Shown here piece after piece: positions 1 to 8,283 of a stretch of DNA of 64,000 bases. Position 1 is the first letter of the stretch. Every line of letters starts with the position of its first letter. The notes under the pieces are model-generated. The model was not told the origin of the DNA, made no database searches, and worked only from the letters and a program-made list of their open reading frames with translations. Origin of the DNA: Chloroflexota bacterium (GTDB lineage: Bacteria; Chloroflexota; UBA11872); the NCBI GenBank assembly GCA_022824865.1, contig JAJDZD010000022.1:100115-164114 (forward strand). The letters run 5' to 3'. The position numbers and the translations under genes are program-made.

Positions 1-2
1 TC

Positions 3-884
3 TACCAGCGCGTCCACGGCGATCAGGCCGAGGCCGTCTGTCGGAGCGAACATGCGGACTCCGGCTTCTGGTTCGGCGCCCGGCCGTACCAGCTTCCCGC
101 CAGGTCCGATCCCGCGGCCTACAGCCAGGCGTTCGTCGAACGCGCCATCAACCGCTACAACACCCAGGGCCTCCAGGCCACGCTCGACTACTACAACTCC
201 CCGCAGAGCACCGACGGGCCGTGGTACGTCTTCATCTTCGACGAGAACGATGTGCTCGTCGCTCACGCGCCTACCCCCGCCATCGTGGGCCTCCATGCCC
301 GCGATGTCGTGGGCCCCGACAGCTATCCCACCGGCCTGCAGGTGGTGGCCGACGCGACGCCGCAGGGAGTCTGGAGTTCCTATTCGTGGTTAAATCCCGA
401 GACCGGCGCACCCGAGTCCAAGCACTCCTGGGTCGTCCGGCACGACGGCCTGGTATTCGGCTCGGGCTGGTACGAGCCGGGCCCATCCAAGGCTGACCTG
501 CCCGGCTACACGCAAGCCCTGGTGCAACGAGCCGTCAGTCTTCACGCCTCCGTGGGCACGGACGAGACTCTCGCCTACTACAACACCCCGGAGAGCGCGG
601 ACGGCCCCTGGTACGTCTTTGTCATCGAAGACCGGGACGGCATCCTCTACTCCGTGGCCAACGCCAACCGCCCGGACATCGTCGGAAAGACCCGCGAGCG
701 CATCGACGCCAACGGCTTCAACTACGGTGAAGCCATGGCCGCCGTAACCGAGGAGAGCGGCGGCGCCTGGGTGAGCTACCTGTTCACCCATCCGCAGACC
801 CGCGAGGACGCGCCCAAGCACTCCTGGGTCGTTCGAGTCGGCGACCTGATCTTTGGCGTCGGCTGGTACGAAGGAATCGAGTAA
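3..884 (+). CDS. Tandem Cache-like sensor domain protein (5' end outside window)
   Basis: The reading frame is open from the first bases of the window and ends at TAA 882-884, so the N-terminus is missing. It carries at least two copies of a repeated unit. Each has a YYN box, a DGPWYVF strand, an aspartate/asparagine-rich turn, a segment around IVG(L/K) and a closing stretch KHSWVVR followed by FG(S/V)GWYE. This pattern resembles single-Cache domains that bind small ligands outside the cell. The visible part has no membrane segment, kinase or methyl-accepting domain, and the protein ends directly after the last sensor unit. A free secreted or lipid-anchored ligand-binding protein is therefore more likely than a classical chemoreceptor. 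The family call is inferred from these motifs; the ligand is unknown. Confidence 0.6.
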   Translation, partial: YQRVHGDQAEAVCRSEHADSGFWFGARPYQLPARSDPAAYSQAFVERAINRYNTQGLQATLDYYNSPQSTDGPWYVFIFDENDVLVAHAPTPAIVGLHARDVVGPDSYPTGLQVVADATPQGVWSSYSWLNPETGAPESKHSWVVRHDGLVFGSGWYEPGPSKADLPGYTQALVQRAVSLHASVGTDETLAYYNTPESADGPWYVFVIEDRDGILYSVANANRPDIVGKTRERIDANGFNYGEAMAAVTEESGGAWVSYLFTHPQTREDAPKHSWVVRVGDLIFGVGWYEGIE

Positions 885-897
885 GCCGCCACCGCAC

Positions 898-933
898 GCC
901 GCCGGCCTGGTCGCAGCGAGGCAGGTCGGCGGC
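898..933. terminator. Possible hairpin terminator after the Cache-like gene
   Basis: GCCGCC at 898-903 can pair with GGCGGC at 928-933, and CCTG at 906-909 with CAGG at 922-925, around a 12-base loop. It lies 14 bases after the TAA of the Cache-like gene. There is no T tract, so it is either a weak or factor-dependent terminator or chance pairing in GC-rich DNA. Confidence 0.3.
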
Positions 934-1002
934 GTCGCGCGGCTCTCTGCTGCGGGAATGCCGTAGGGTAAACACGGCTTGGCTCACCCGGAGCGTGAAC
1001 TC

Positions 1003-1344
1003 ATGGCGAACCCCGAAGCAGTCTTTCAACGACACTGGGACGCGGTCCAGTCCGGCGACTTTGACCTCATCGCCGCCGACTACGCGGCTGACGCCCGCCT
1101 CATGCAACCCAACCAGGTGCACATCGGGCACGACGGCTGCCGCGCCTTCTTCGAAGCGCTCTTCGCAGACCTTGCTGGATTCGCGGCCCGCCAGGAATCC
1201 GTCACCGTCAAGGGCGACGCCGTCCTGCTCACCTGGTCGGGCACGCACGAGGATGGGCGCACCGCCGAGGGCGTGGACACCTTCGTCATCAGCGACGACC
1301 TCATCCACGTGCAGACGCTCGTCTACCGGATTCGGTCGGCCTGA
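1003..1344 (+). CDS. SnoaL-like / NTF2-fold protein
   Basis: A 113-residue protein with the typical SnoaL/ketosteroid-isomerase-like layout. It has an N-terminal helix (AVFQRHWDAVQSGDFD), an 'AADYAADARLMQPNQ' strand, a middle helix (CRAFFEALFADLAGF) and a last sheet ending GVDTFVISDDLI. Members form small cone-shaped alpha+beta domains that act as isomerases, hydrolases or binding modules. No catalytic Asp/Tyr set can be assigned here. ATG 1003 is preferred over an in-frame TTG at 979 because GGAG at 990-993 lies nine bases before the ATG. The gene stands alone between the Cache-like and HD-domain genes, so its substrate cannot be inferred from context. Confidence 0.7.
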   Translation: MANPEAVFQRHWDAVQSGDFDLIAADYAADARLMQPNQVHIGHDGCRAFFEALFADLAGFAARQESVTVKGDAVLLTWSGTHEDGRTAEGVDTFVISDDLIHVQTLVYRIRSA

Positions 1345-1411
1345 TCGCACCCCGTGTCCGATACGCGGGACTACACTCGGGCTCTGCCGAGCCGCACCCG
1401 GAGGTTGGACC

Positions 1412-1996
1412 GTGACCGTCGATGACACACAACGCGCGCGGGTGCGGGGCGAGTTGCCCGAAATCGAGTGGATCGACGACGCGGATCTTGCGGCCAGAGT
1501 CGTCGAAGCCTGGGCGCTGGCCCTCTCCCGAAGCTCCTTCAGCGCCATCGCCGACATCCGCGGCTCCGGCAACCCCGACACCCCACCGCTCGAAGACGGA
1601 ACCCAGACCGATCACATCCGCGGCGTCACCCGCCTCGCCGTCGCCATCGCGGACGAGCTCGGCAGTCTCTTCCCTGGCCTGGAGTACGACCGCGACCTGC
1701 TGATCGCCGCCGCCCTCTGCCACGACGTCGGCAAGCCCTGGGAGTTCGACCCCGAAAACCAGGCCCGCTGGGCCGCCGAGCGCGGACGCACCGGCTGGCC
1801 GTCCATCCGCCATCCCGGCTACGGCGTCCACATCTGCCTCACCGTGGGGCTGCCCGAAGAAGTCGCCCACGTCGCCGGCGGGCACTCAGGCGAAGGCGAA
1901 CTGTTGCAGCGCAGCCTCATCAACCAGATCGTCCACCAGGCCGACTACGCCTTCTGGCACGTATTGCAGGCCGGCGGGCAGTTGGCGGAGGACTAG
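1412..1996 (+). CDS. HD-domain phosphohydrolase-like protein
   Basis: A 194-residue protein with an HD-type metal-binding core. His residues occur in TDHIRGVTRLA and IRHPGYGVHIC, and the diagnostic doublet sits in AALCHDVGKPWEF, followed by GGHSGEGE and a distal HQADYAFW Asp. HD proteins hydrolyse phosphate esters of nucleotides or other small molecules; the substrate is not predictable here. The GTG start at 1412 is chosen because GGAGG at 1400-1404 is correctly spaced; longer readings in the same frame have no protein-like character. The stop overlaps the stop of the convergent gene on the other strand through a shared CTAG. Confidence 0.75.
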   Translation: MTVDDTQRARVRGELPEIEWIDDADLAARVVEAWALALSRSSFSAIADIRGSGNPDTPPLEDGTQTDHIRGVTRLAVAIADELGSLFPGLEYDRDLLIAAALCHDVGKPWEFDPENQARWAAERGRTGWPSIRHPGYGVHICLTVGLPEEVAHVAGGHSGEGELLQRSLINQIVHQADYAFWHVLQAGGQLAED

Positions 1997-2574
1997 GCAG
2001 CCGGCGTCGCCGGCCGAATCTCCAACTCCTCGTCACCGTTCCGCACCGCATCACCCGCCAACGTCGCAATGTCGTCGCCGCGCAGGTCGAAGGTGAAGCT
2101 CCCGGCCGCGTCACCACCGGGATCGCGTCCCTCCGCGTCAAATACGCCAATGTGAACGTCCGTCCCGCGCACCCGCAACCCGGCGTCATCCCCGCCGAGC
2201 GTGTAATACACCGTGCCGTCCGCCTGGATCTCATTCTCAACCGTCACCTCGGGATCCAGCCGCAGCACGTACCCATCAAACGCGATTCGTAGCTCAATCC
2301 TCTCGCCTTCCACGGTCCGCTGCACCGTGGCCGTGCCGCCGCTGCCATCGATGACCTGCGTACCATTCAGTTCGGCGACCCTCGGTCGCAGTTCCTGCTC
2401 GACGACCCGCGAGACAAACGTCCGCATCATCCGTGCAGCGCGTTCCTCGGGCGTCGGTGTCGGCCCGGTCGGCCCCGGGTCCAGCGTCGCCTCGTCCGCG
2501 TCAATTGCAACCACCACGATGGCCGCCGCGATCAGCGCCGAAGCCAGCCCCGCCAAGAGCCAGTTTCGACTCAC
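1993..2574 (-). CDS. Membrane-anchored protein of unknown function, coupled to arsC-like gene
   Basis: A 193-residue protein starting at GTG 2574. An N-terminal hydrophobic segment (LLAGLASALIAAAIVVVAI) acts as signal anchor. A Pro/Thr-rich linker follows, then a beta-rich domain with regular alternation (TVQRTVEGERIELRIAF, GTVYYTLGGDDAGLRVRG). The GTG overlaps the TGA of the upstream phosphatase gene as GTGA, which indicates translational coupling and supports this start. Many acidic residues and no cysteines suggest an extracytoplasmic soluble domain. I do not recognise a family. Its job may be linked to the phosphatase/arsenate reductase with which it is co-translated, but nothing in the sequence shows how. 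Confidence 0.6.
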   Translation of the reverse strand: MSRNWLLAGLASALIAAAIVVVAIDADEATLDPGPTGPTPTPEERAARMMRTFVSRVVEQELRPRVAELNGTQVIDGSGGTATVQRTVEGERIELRIAFDGYVLRLDPEVTVENEIQADGTVYYTLGGDDAGLRVRGTDVHIGVFDAEGRDPGGDAAGSFTFDLRGDDIATLAGDAVRNGDEELEIRPATPAA

Positions 2575-3005
2575 CCCAAAGCGCCCGGCGCCAACTCCGC
2601 CACCAGTTCGCGCACGCGCTCCGCGATGTCGTCCCGAACGCGCCGCACCGCCTCGATCGGCTGACCGGACGGGTCGTCCACCGCCCAATCCCGATATTCC
2701 GTGCCGGGCACCAGCGGGCAGGCATCGTCGCAACCCATCGTGATGCAAACGTCCGCCGCGGCCACGTCGTCAGTCGTCAAACGCGACGGCGTGGCATCAC
2801 TGATGTCGAGGCCGATCTCCCGCATGGCCTGAACCGCCATCGGATTGACGCGTTCGCCGGGAGCGGTGCCAGCCGACATGACCTGAATCTGCCCACCGCC
2901 GGACGCTCGCAGAAGCCCGGCGGCCATCTGGCTGCGCCCGGCGTTATGCACGCAGACGAATATCACCGAAGACGTGCGTCGGTCGCTCTGGCGGGATGCG
3001 GTCAC
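2571..3005 (-). CDS. arsC: ArsC-type arsenate reductase / low-molecular-weight phosphatase
   Basis: A 144-residue LMW-PTP-fold protein. The phosphate loop C-x5-R is at residues 18-24 (CVHNAGR followed by S). A second cysteine cluster, Cys87, Cys92 and Cys96 in the segment CITMGCDDACP, matches thioredoxin-coupled ArsC, in which two further cysteines relay electrons during reduction of arsenate to arsenite. The distal general-acid loop is WAVDDPSG. This cluster favours arsenate reductase over a plain tyrosine phosphatase. The start is GTG 3005. The stop overlaps the next gene (GTGA). No ArsR regulator, arsenite pump or ArsM is adjacent, which is unusual for a dedicated resistance operon. Confidence 0.8.
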   Translation of the reverse strand: MTASRQSDRRTSSVIFVCVHNAGRSQMAAGLLRASGGGQIQVMSAGTAPGERVNPMAVQAMREIGLDISDATPSRLTTDDVAAADVCITMGCDDACPLVPGTEYRDWAVDDPSGQPIEAVRRVRDDIAERVRELVAELAPGALG

Positions 3006-3102
3006 GGATTCACCGATAAGTCGGATTACTTGGCTCCGCCATCATAGGTGCGCCGCGATGCCAACGAACCCGGAATCCAACGCCCAATCTGGTCGTCGGG
3101 GT

Positions 3103-4155
3103 CTAGTAGTGGACCACCACCTGCGTCCCGTGATCGCAGAAATCCCACGCCCACTCGGAATCGTGCAGCCGCAGGTTCACGCAGCCCGCGCTCCGCGCCG
3201 TGCCGAATTCGCTGTGCCAGTAGGCGTAGTGAAAGCCGATCCAGCTGTCCGTGAAGTACTGGATGTGCAACACGTCGTCCAGGTCGTAGACGGCGTTGGT
3301 GCTGCCGTTGGAGATCATGCGCGCGCGCGGAACGCGTACAAAGACGCGATAGCGTCCGGCCGGGGTGAAGTCGGGATAAATGCCGGTTGACGTGGCGGCC
3401 ATCCGCACCGGCTCGTCCCCGTCAAAGAACGTCACCACCTGCCGCGTCAGGTCCACCGTGGCGCGACGGTCGGCCAGCGGCCCGTACACCGGTTCCAGCG
3501 CGGCCAGGTCCACAATGGGCGCATGCCGTGCTCGCGTGGCCGGCTCCGTCGGCAGCCTCAGCCGCTCCGCCTCCATCAGGCCCAATCGCAGGTCGGTTAC
3601 GCGCCCGCCGCTCTCGGAAAGCACCGCTCGCTCAAACACCTGCCACAGCCCGCCGTCGCCGACCACCGCCGGCGCCAGCGGATACCCAAACCGGTAAACC
3701 CCGCCGTTCTCACGGTGAAACGGCCACACCGCGGGGTGCACGCCATGACCTGTCTGGGGAAAGAAGTGGGCGTACGCTGCCTCGGGCTGCGGTGCGGACG
3801 AACGACTCACGTATGGACGGCCCAGGTTCAGGGGAACCACCCCCAGCGGGTCGCGCGAGGTCGGCGCCAGCGCCAGCGCACCCCGCTCGAAATACTGCGT
3901 CTCTCGACCGCGGACGTTCAGCCGCTCGGTAATCGGCCAGCCAAGCCCGTCTTCCCGTCCGTATTGCAGCCACCATGCCAGGAAGGGCCCGCCCACATGG
4001 TGACCGGTCTCGCGCAGATAGATGGCTGGAACCGGAACATCCGGAGTCGCCGGATCGGCTCGCACCACACCCGCCCCGGCGCCCATGGCTGCGCCGACCG
4101 CGATCGACAGGCGACCAAGAAACGCCCGTCGTGAACTGCGGGTGCTCTCGTTCAA
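3103..4155 (-). CDS. Tat-exported L,D-transpeptidase (YkuD domain)
   Basis: A 350-residue protein. Residues 8-13 (SRRAFL) followed by a hydrophobic stretch form a twin-arginine signal. The middle region (about 45-200) has LGFP-like wall-binding repeats: GHHVGGPFLAWW with GLGWPITE, and QTGHGVHPAVWPF with GYPLAP. The C-terminal domain is a YkuD catalytic module. It shows TVDLTRQVVTFFDG, the TPAGRYRV loop and the catalytic HSEFGTARSAGCVNL segment with Cys near residue 325. Such enzymes make 3-3 cross-links in peptidoglycan or attach proteins to it. A folded protein exported by Tat with wall-binding repeats implies action outside the membrane. The gene is monocistronic by spacing. Confidence 0.85.
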   Translation of the reverse strand: MNESTRSSRRAFLGRLSIAVGAAMGAGAGVVRADPATPDVPVPAIYLRETGHHVGGPFLAWWLQYGREDGLGWPITERLNVRGRETQYFERGALALAPTSRDPLGVVPLNLGRPYVSRSSAPQPEAAYAHFFPQTGHGVHPAVWPFHRENGGVYRFGYPLAPAVVGDGGLWQVFERAVLSESGGRVTDLRLGLMEAERLRLPTEPATRARHAPIVDLAALEPVYGPLADRRATVDLTRQVVTFFDGDEPVRMAATSTGIYPDFTPAGRYRVFVRVPRARMISNGSTNAVYDLDDVLHIQYFTDSWIGFHYAYWHSEFGTARSAGCVNLRLHDSEWAWDFCDHGTQVVVHY

Positions 4156-4277
4156 TGCTTGGCGTGAGATGGCTACACGCTCCTCGGTGGCCGAACCCCG
4201 CCCACCGGCCCTCCCGGCGAGGTCGCTACGCCACCCGCCCTAATGTTAGGACATACGCGCCGTGCGGCAATCCCCGG

Positions 4278-5663
4278 CTAGTCGTACCTGTAGCCGTACA
4301 CGCTGGCCCGCGCCGCCGTGACGTGCAGGCGCACCCGGCGGCCGCGCAAGGCCTCCAGCGAATCGCCGGTGTCCCAACAAACCCGCGCCTTGATCGCGTC
4401 GCGTTCAATGGGCACGGCCTCATCGTGGCCGAACCCCTCCAGCGCCCCGCCATGCTCGTTCAGTACCGCCACCCGCACGTCCCCGAACTCCGCGTCCACG
4501 TTCAGCGTCAAGCGGTCGCCGCTCACCTCGGCCGGTTCGGTCACGAACTCGCCGCCGTCCTGCCCCGCCGTCAGCGCCGCCCAGCGGTCGCGCCCAAACT
4601 CCAGGAGGCCAATTTGGCAGCGCGCCGGTCGCATCCGGTAGCGCCGTCCCGCGTGCGCCGTCCCGCGCCCGCCAAACGGCACCAGCATCCGGTCTCCCAC
4701 CACCAGCGGGTCGTTGCTGGATGGAAACACCCACATGTCATCCCACGCCCCCTCGGTGCCCCGGTCCAGCCACGGCGTCCGTTCCAGCCGCTGCCAGTGG
4801 TCCCCGTCGCGGCTCACGACCAGCTCCGTGTGCAGGCGCTCCACGAACCGGTCATAGAACTCCAGGTACCCCAGGTAGCCGTTCCCGGCCGTCATCGGGT
4901 ACATGCTGTAAAACTCGGTATCCAGCGGGTCCGCGTCGTCCGGCCGCATCAGCATCTCCGGCCCGATCCACTCACGCAGGTCCGGGCTGCGCCAGCGCTC
5001 CACGCTGCGGATTCGAGGGATCGGTGGGTCCGCCGCAAAGTCCCTGTCCAGGTCCGCGCGTCGAGACGTCAGCCAGTACTCGCCCCGCCGGTCGTCAAAA
5101 ATGCACTGAAACCGGTCCCCCGTCTCGGTCAGAAACGGCTCGTCATGCCACGACCAATGCACCCCGTCGGAACTCGTCAATACGAAGAACGCGTGCCGCC
5201 GAATGGCCGCCACCCGCGCATAAATCACCATCCGATAGCGTTCCGACTCCGGAGCCTGCGGATCGACGAGCACCTGCGGACTGTCCAGGTAATCCCAGGG
5301 CGCGCTTTCTCGCATCATCCAACAGATGTTGTTCGCGCGGCTGCCCTCCCACTCGAAAAGCCCCAGGTCCGGCTTATCCCAGGTCACGCCGTCGGTTGAC
5401 GTCGCGTAGCAGACCAGCGAGACCAGCGGCTGCGGACGCTCGGCATTCCAGGCCTCGTACCAGAGCTTGAATAGCCCCGTCTCCGGGTCGTAGTGCGCCG
5501 TGCCCCACGTCACCACCGACGTGCCTTCCCACGGCTCGGTCGGCGCCAGCACCGGCGCCATCTGCACCCGCGCCGGCCGGTTCCAGGTCCGGCGCATGTG
5601 CACCACCGTTTGCAGTTCCCACGGGTGACAGAACAGATGCAGCGAAGGGTCGTACGGCATCAT
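4278..5663 (-). CDS. Five-bladed beta-propeller glycosidase-like protein, copy A
   Basis: A 461-residue protein with the repeated blade signature of GH32/GH43/GH68-type propellers: FKLWYEAW with CYATSTDGVTWDKPDLG, VLTSSDGVHWSWHDE, ERWRSPDLREWIG and LVVSRDGDHWQRLE. A small beta-sandwich follows (DRLTLNVDAEFGDVRVAVL), as in GH32 enzymes. No signal peptide is present, so a cytoplasmic role is likely. Candidate catalytic acids are spread through the blades and cannot be fixed by eye. The gene is one half of a tandem duplication with the next gene upstream. ATG-ATG at the start makes the first codon uncertain by one residue. Substrate unknown; many relatives of this type are annotated only as 'glycosyl hydrolase family 32 N-terminal-like'. 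Confidence 0.75.
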   Translation of the reverse strand: MMPYDPSLHLFCHPWELQTVVHMRRTWNRPARVQMAPVLAPTEPWEGTSVVTWGTAHYDPETGLFKLWYEAWNAERPQPLVSLVCYATSTDGVTWDKPDLGLFEWEGSRANNICWMMRESAPWDYLDSPQVLVDPQAPESERYRMVIYARVAAIRRHAFFVLTSSDGVHWSWHDEPFLTETGDRFQCIFDDRRGEYWLTSRRADLDRDFAADPPIPRIRSVERWRSPDLREWIGPEMLMRPDDADPLDTEFYSMYPMTAGNGYLGYLEFYDRFVERLHTELVVSRDGDHWQRLERTPWLDRGTEGAWDDMWVFPSSNDPLVVGDRMLVPFGGRGTAHAGRRYRMRPARCQIGLLEFGRDRWAALTAGQDGGEFVTEPAEVSGDRLTLNVDAEFGDVRVAVLNEHGGALEGFGHDEAVPIERDAIKARVCWDTGDSLEALRGRRVRLHVTAARASVYGYRYD

Positions 5664-5717
5664 CCAACCTCGCGACCGCGAACCGCCCCGCCAGCATACG
5701 CAGCCGCGCCCGGCCGC
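5664..5717 (-). repeat. Duplicated 5' flank of the glycosidase-like genes
   Basis: About 50 bases upstream of copy A (5668-5715) match those upstream of copy B (7164-7213) almost base for base, including CGCGACCG, CCGCCCCGCCAGCATACGCA and GCCGCGCCCGG. The duplication unit therefore included the leader or promoter region as well as the coding sequence, and the promoters are probably shared in type. Confidence 0.8.
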
Positions 5718-5775
5718 CGCCCCTGGACTCGCGCAGTCTCAGGCTCTTGCAAGTGGGCGGCTGGTCAATAGGCCT

Positions 5776-7158
5776 TTAGCCAAATCTGTATCCGTACACA
5801 CTGGCTCGCGCCACCGTGGCATGGAGCCGCACGCGACGGCCACGTAGCGCGCTCAGGGAATCACCCGCATCCCACCGAACCCGCGCCTCGATTGCGTCGC
5901 GTTCGATCGGCACGGCCGCGTCGTGGCCGTAACCCTCCAGCGTCCCGCCATACGCATCCAGCACCGCCACCCGCACGTCGCCGAACTCCGCGTCCACGTT
6001 CAGGCACAGGTGGTCGCCCGTAACGTCCGCCGGTTCGGTCACGAACTCGCCACCGTCCTGCCCGGCCGTCAGCGCCGCCCAGCGATCGCGCTGGAACTCC
6101 AACAGCCCAATCCGGCACCGCGCCGGCTGCATCCGGTATCGCCGGCCGCCGTGCGCCGTGCCACGGCCGCAAAACGGCACCAGCATCCGGTCCTCAACTA
6201 CCAGCGGGTCGTTGCTGGCCGGAAATATCCACATGTCATCCCAGGCGCCCTCGGTCCCGCGGTCCAGCCACGGCGTCCGCTCCAGTCGCTGCCAGTGGTC
6301 CCCGTCGCGGCTAACCACCAACTCCGTATGCAGACGCTCCACGAACCGGTCGTAGAACTCCAGGTAGCCCAGGTACCCGTTCCCGGCCGTCATCGGATAC
6401 ATGCTGTAGAACTCGGTGTCCGGCAGATCCGCGTCGTCCGGCCGCATCAGCATCTCCGGCCCGATCCACTCACGCAGGTCCGGGCTGCGCCAGCGCTCCA
6501 CGCTGCGAATTCGCGGGACGGGCGGGTCCGAATAGAAGTCCCGTTCCCCGTACGCGCGCCTTGACGTGACCCAATACTCGCCCCGCCGGTCATCGTAGAT
6601 GCAGTGAAATCGGTCCCCGGTCTCGGTCAGAAACGGCTCGTCATGCCACGTCCAATGCATCCCGTCCGCACTGGTAAGCGCGAAGAATGCCTGCCGCCGA
6701 ATGGCCTGAACCCGCGCGTAAATGACCATCCGGTAACGCTCCGCCTCCGGCGCGTCCGGATCGACAAACACCCGTGGACTATCCAGGTAGTCCCACGGCG
6801 CGCTCTCACGCCGCATCATCCAGCAGATGTTGTTCGCCCGGCTCCCGTCCCACTCAAACACCCCCAGCTCCGGCTTGTCCCACGTGAGGCCATCGGTCGA
6901 CGTGGCATAGCAGACCGGCGTGTCCAGCGGCTCCGGGCGATCCGGATTCCACGCCTCGTACCAGAGCTTGAAGACCCCCGTCTCCTGGTCGTAGAACGCC
7001 GTACTCCAGGCCACCGACGTACCCTCCCACGGCTCGGTCGGCGCCAGCACCGGGTCCATCTGCACCCGCGCCGGACGGTTCCAGGTCCGGCGCATGTGCA
7101 CCACCGTCTGCAGCTCCCAGGGATGACAAAACAGATGCAGCGAAGGGTCGTACGGCAT
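5776..7158 (-). CDS. Five-bladed beta-propeller glycosidase-like protein, copy B
   Basis: A 460-residue paralogue of the gene immediately downstream, colinear throughout and identical at most positions. It has the same blade motifs (FKLWYEAW, CYATSTDGLTWDKPELG, ERWRSPDLREWIG, LVVSRDGDHWQRLE) and the same C-terminal sandwich. Differences cluster on surface-like segments (for example RAYGERDFYSD against RADLDRDFAAD) and at a residue pair in the active-site half (FCGRGTAH against FGGRGTAH). Its 5' flank is also shared with copy A. Divergence without stops or frameshifts implies that both copies are under selection. Function as for copy A. Confidence 0.75.
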   Translation of the reverse strand: MPYDPSLHLFCHPWELQTVVHMRRTWNRPARVQMDPVLAPTEPWEGTSVAWSTAFYDQETGVFKLWYEAWNPDRPEPLDTPVCYATSTDGLTWDKPELGVFEWDGSRANNICWMMRRESAPWDYLDSPRVFVDPDAPEAERYRMVIYARVQAIRRQAFFALTSADGMHWTWHDEPFLTETGDRFHCIYDDRRGEYWVTSRRAYGERDFYSDPPVPRIRSVERWRSPDLREWIGPEMLMRPDDADLPDTEFYSMYPMTAGNGYLGYLEFYDRFVERLHTELVVSRDGDHWQRLERTPWLDRGTEGAWDDMWIFPASNDPLVVEDRMLVPFCGRGTAHGGRRYRMQPARCRIGLLEFQRDRWAALTAGQDGGEFVTEPADVTGDHLCLNVDAEFGDVRVAVLDAYGGTLEGYGHDAAVPIERDAIEARVRWDAGDSLSALRGRRVRLHATVARASVYGYRFG

Positions 7159-7213
7159 GGCTGAACCTCGCGACCGTGAACCGCCCCGCCAGCATACGCA
7201 GCCGCGCCCGGCG
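7159..7213 (-). repeat. Second copy of the duplicated 5' flank
   Basis: This is the counterpart of the repeat at 5664-5717, directly before the start codon of copy B. The conservation ends at 7213, close to the end of the SDR gene, which marks one probable edge of the duplicated unit. Confidence 0.8.
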
Positions 7214-7225
7214 GCCTCTCGCGGA

Positions 7226-7960
7226 CTAGCGCTGCTGAATCGCCGCCGGCAGAAGTACGAGCTCGGGCACGTAGGCCCGCGGCGGCAGCGACGTCACGAA
7301 CAGCACCGCCTCCGCCACGTCCTCCGGCTGCAACGCGTTCGCGATCATCTCCGGCGGCGTCGGCGCCGGTCGCCGGTCGATCATGGGCGTTTCGGTCAAA
7401 CCCGGGAAGATCATCGTCGCCCGAATCCCGTTCCCGGCCTCCTCGTGCATCATCCCGTACACGAACCCGGCTTCCCCATGCTTCGTGCTCTGGTACGCCA
7501 CGCCCGACATGTCGGGAATCTGCACCGCCGCCGACGAAATCACCACCAGCCGCGCCCCGGCCGCCCGCAGCGCCGGCAACGCCGCCTGCGTGACGTCATA
7601 CAGTCCCCACAGGTTCGTCCGCTGCATCAGCTCCCAGTCCGACGAACTCAGCACCTCCAGAGCCCGCCCCGGGATATTCCAGCCCGTGGCGTACACCAGG
7701 ATGTCGATCCCGCCCAATGCCTCCACCACGGCATCCACGGAAGCCCGCGCAGCCGCGGAGTCCTGGATATCGACTGGGATTACTACTCCCTGGCGCCCGG
7801 TTTCCCGAATCTCACCGGCAACCTCGTTCAGCGCATCCTCGGTCCGCGCCAGCACCGCCACGTCCGCCCCGGCCCTGGCCAGTGCCAGCGCCGACGCCCG
7901 TCCCATACCGCTGCTGGCCCCATAAACCGCCGCCCGCTTCCCGGCGTGACTCTTGCTCAT
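7226..7960 (-). CDS. Short-chain dehydrogenase/reductase
   Basis: A 244-residue classical SDR. The nucleotide-binding glycine motif is GASSGMG near the N-terminus, followed by the central NNAG-equivalent YATGWN, the catalytic Ser in VVISSAAVQ and the catalytic pair in YQSTKHG (YxxxK). The substrate loop is PGLTETPM. The residue after the second strand (LARTEDAL) suggests preference for NADP(H) through Arg. ATG 7960 is preferred over TTG 7975 because a GGGAGG ribosome-binding site lies directly before it. The substrate is unknown. It stands upstream of the glycosidase-like pair on the same strand, so a role in sugar or polyol metabolism is possible but only inferred. Confidence 0.85.
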   Translation of the reverse strand: MSKSHAGKRAAVYGASSGMGRASALALARAGADVAVLARTEDALNEVAGEIRETGRQGVVIPVDIQDSAAARASVDAVVEALGGIDILVYATGWNIPGRALEVLSSSDWELMQRTNLWGLYDVTQAALPALRAAGARLVVISSAAVQIPDMSGVAYQSTKHGEAGFVYGMMHEEAGNGIRATMIFPGLTETPMIDRRPAPTPPEMIANALQPEDVAEAVLFVTSLPPRAYVPELVLLPAAIQQR

Positions 7961-7975
7961 CGGAGACCCTCCCAA

Positions 7976-8283
7976 GACTCGCCTGGCTCTCGAAGCGGCG
8001 CCCGCTCTTCCTCTCTCTCCTCGGACACCTTTGTGTAACCCGAGGGGTGGGGGTGCGGTGTCAATCCCTTCGAGGCGCCGTCGTTCTTTCCCTCTCCAAG
8101 GGGAGAGGCAGAACCTGTCCTGAGCTTGCCTAAGGATTCGGGCGTCTTCGGCCGAAATCGGTGAGGGGTCTTCCGGGCACCCAACCCTGGGTTATGCAAA
8201 GGTCTCTCCTCGGGGAGAGGGTTGGGGTGAGGGGTCTTCCGGGCAACCGCCCCTCGGGTTGCGCAAACGTCTCTCATCGGCGC
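7976..8283. repeat. Intergenic repeat cluster (CTCTCC/GGGAGAGG family)
   Basis: No gene is seen in this 0.3-kb spacer. It holds two direct repeats about 53-54 bases long, at 8161-8213 and 8227-8280, sharing GTGAGGGGTCTTCCGGGCA, a GGGTT core, GCAAA and GTCTCTC. It also has two short hairpins built from CTCTCC and GGGGAGAG (8090-8108 and 8203-8218). The same family returns at 19.9-20.1 kb. This is a dispersed extragenic palindromic-type repeat, not a coding region. Confidence 0.75.

Noticed and set aside
2571-3005. ArsC-like protein as part of an arsenic-resistance operon
   Set aside because: No ArsR, ArsB/Acr3 or ArsM nearby; only the coupled membrane protein of unknown role.
7976-8283. Direct repeats as a CRISPR array
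   Set aside because: Only two copies, a 66-base period, internal hairpins and no cas genes; the same unit appears singly elsewhere.
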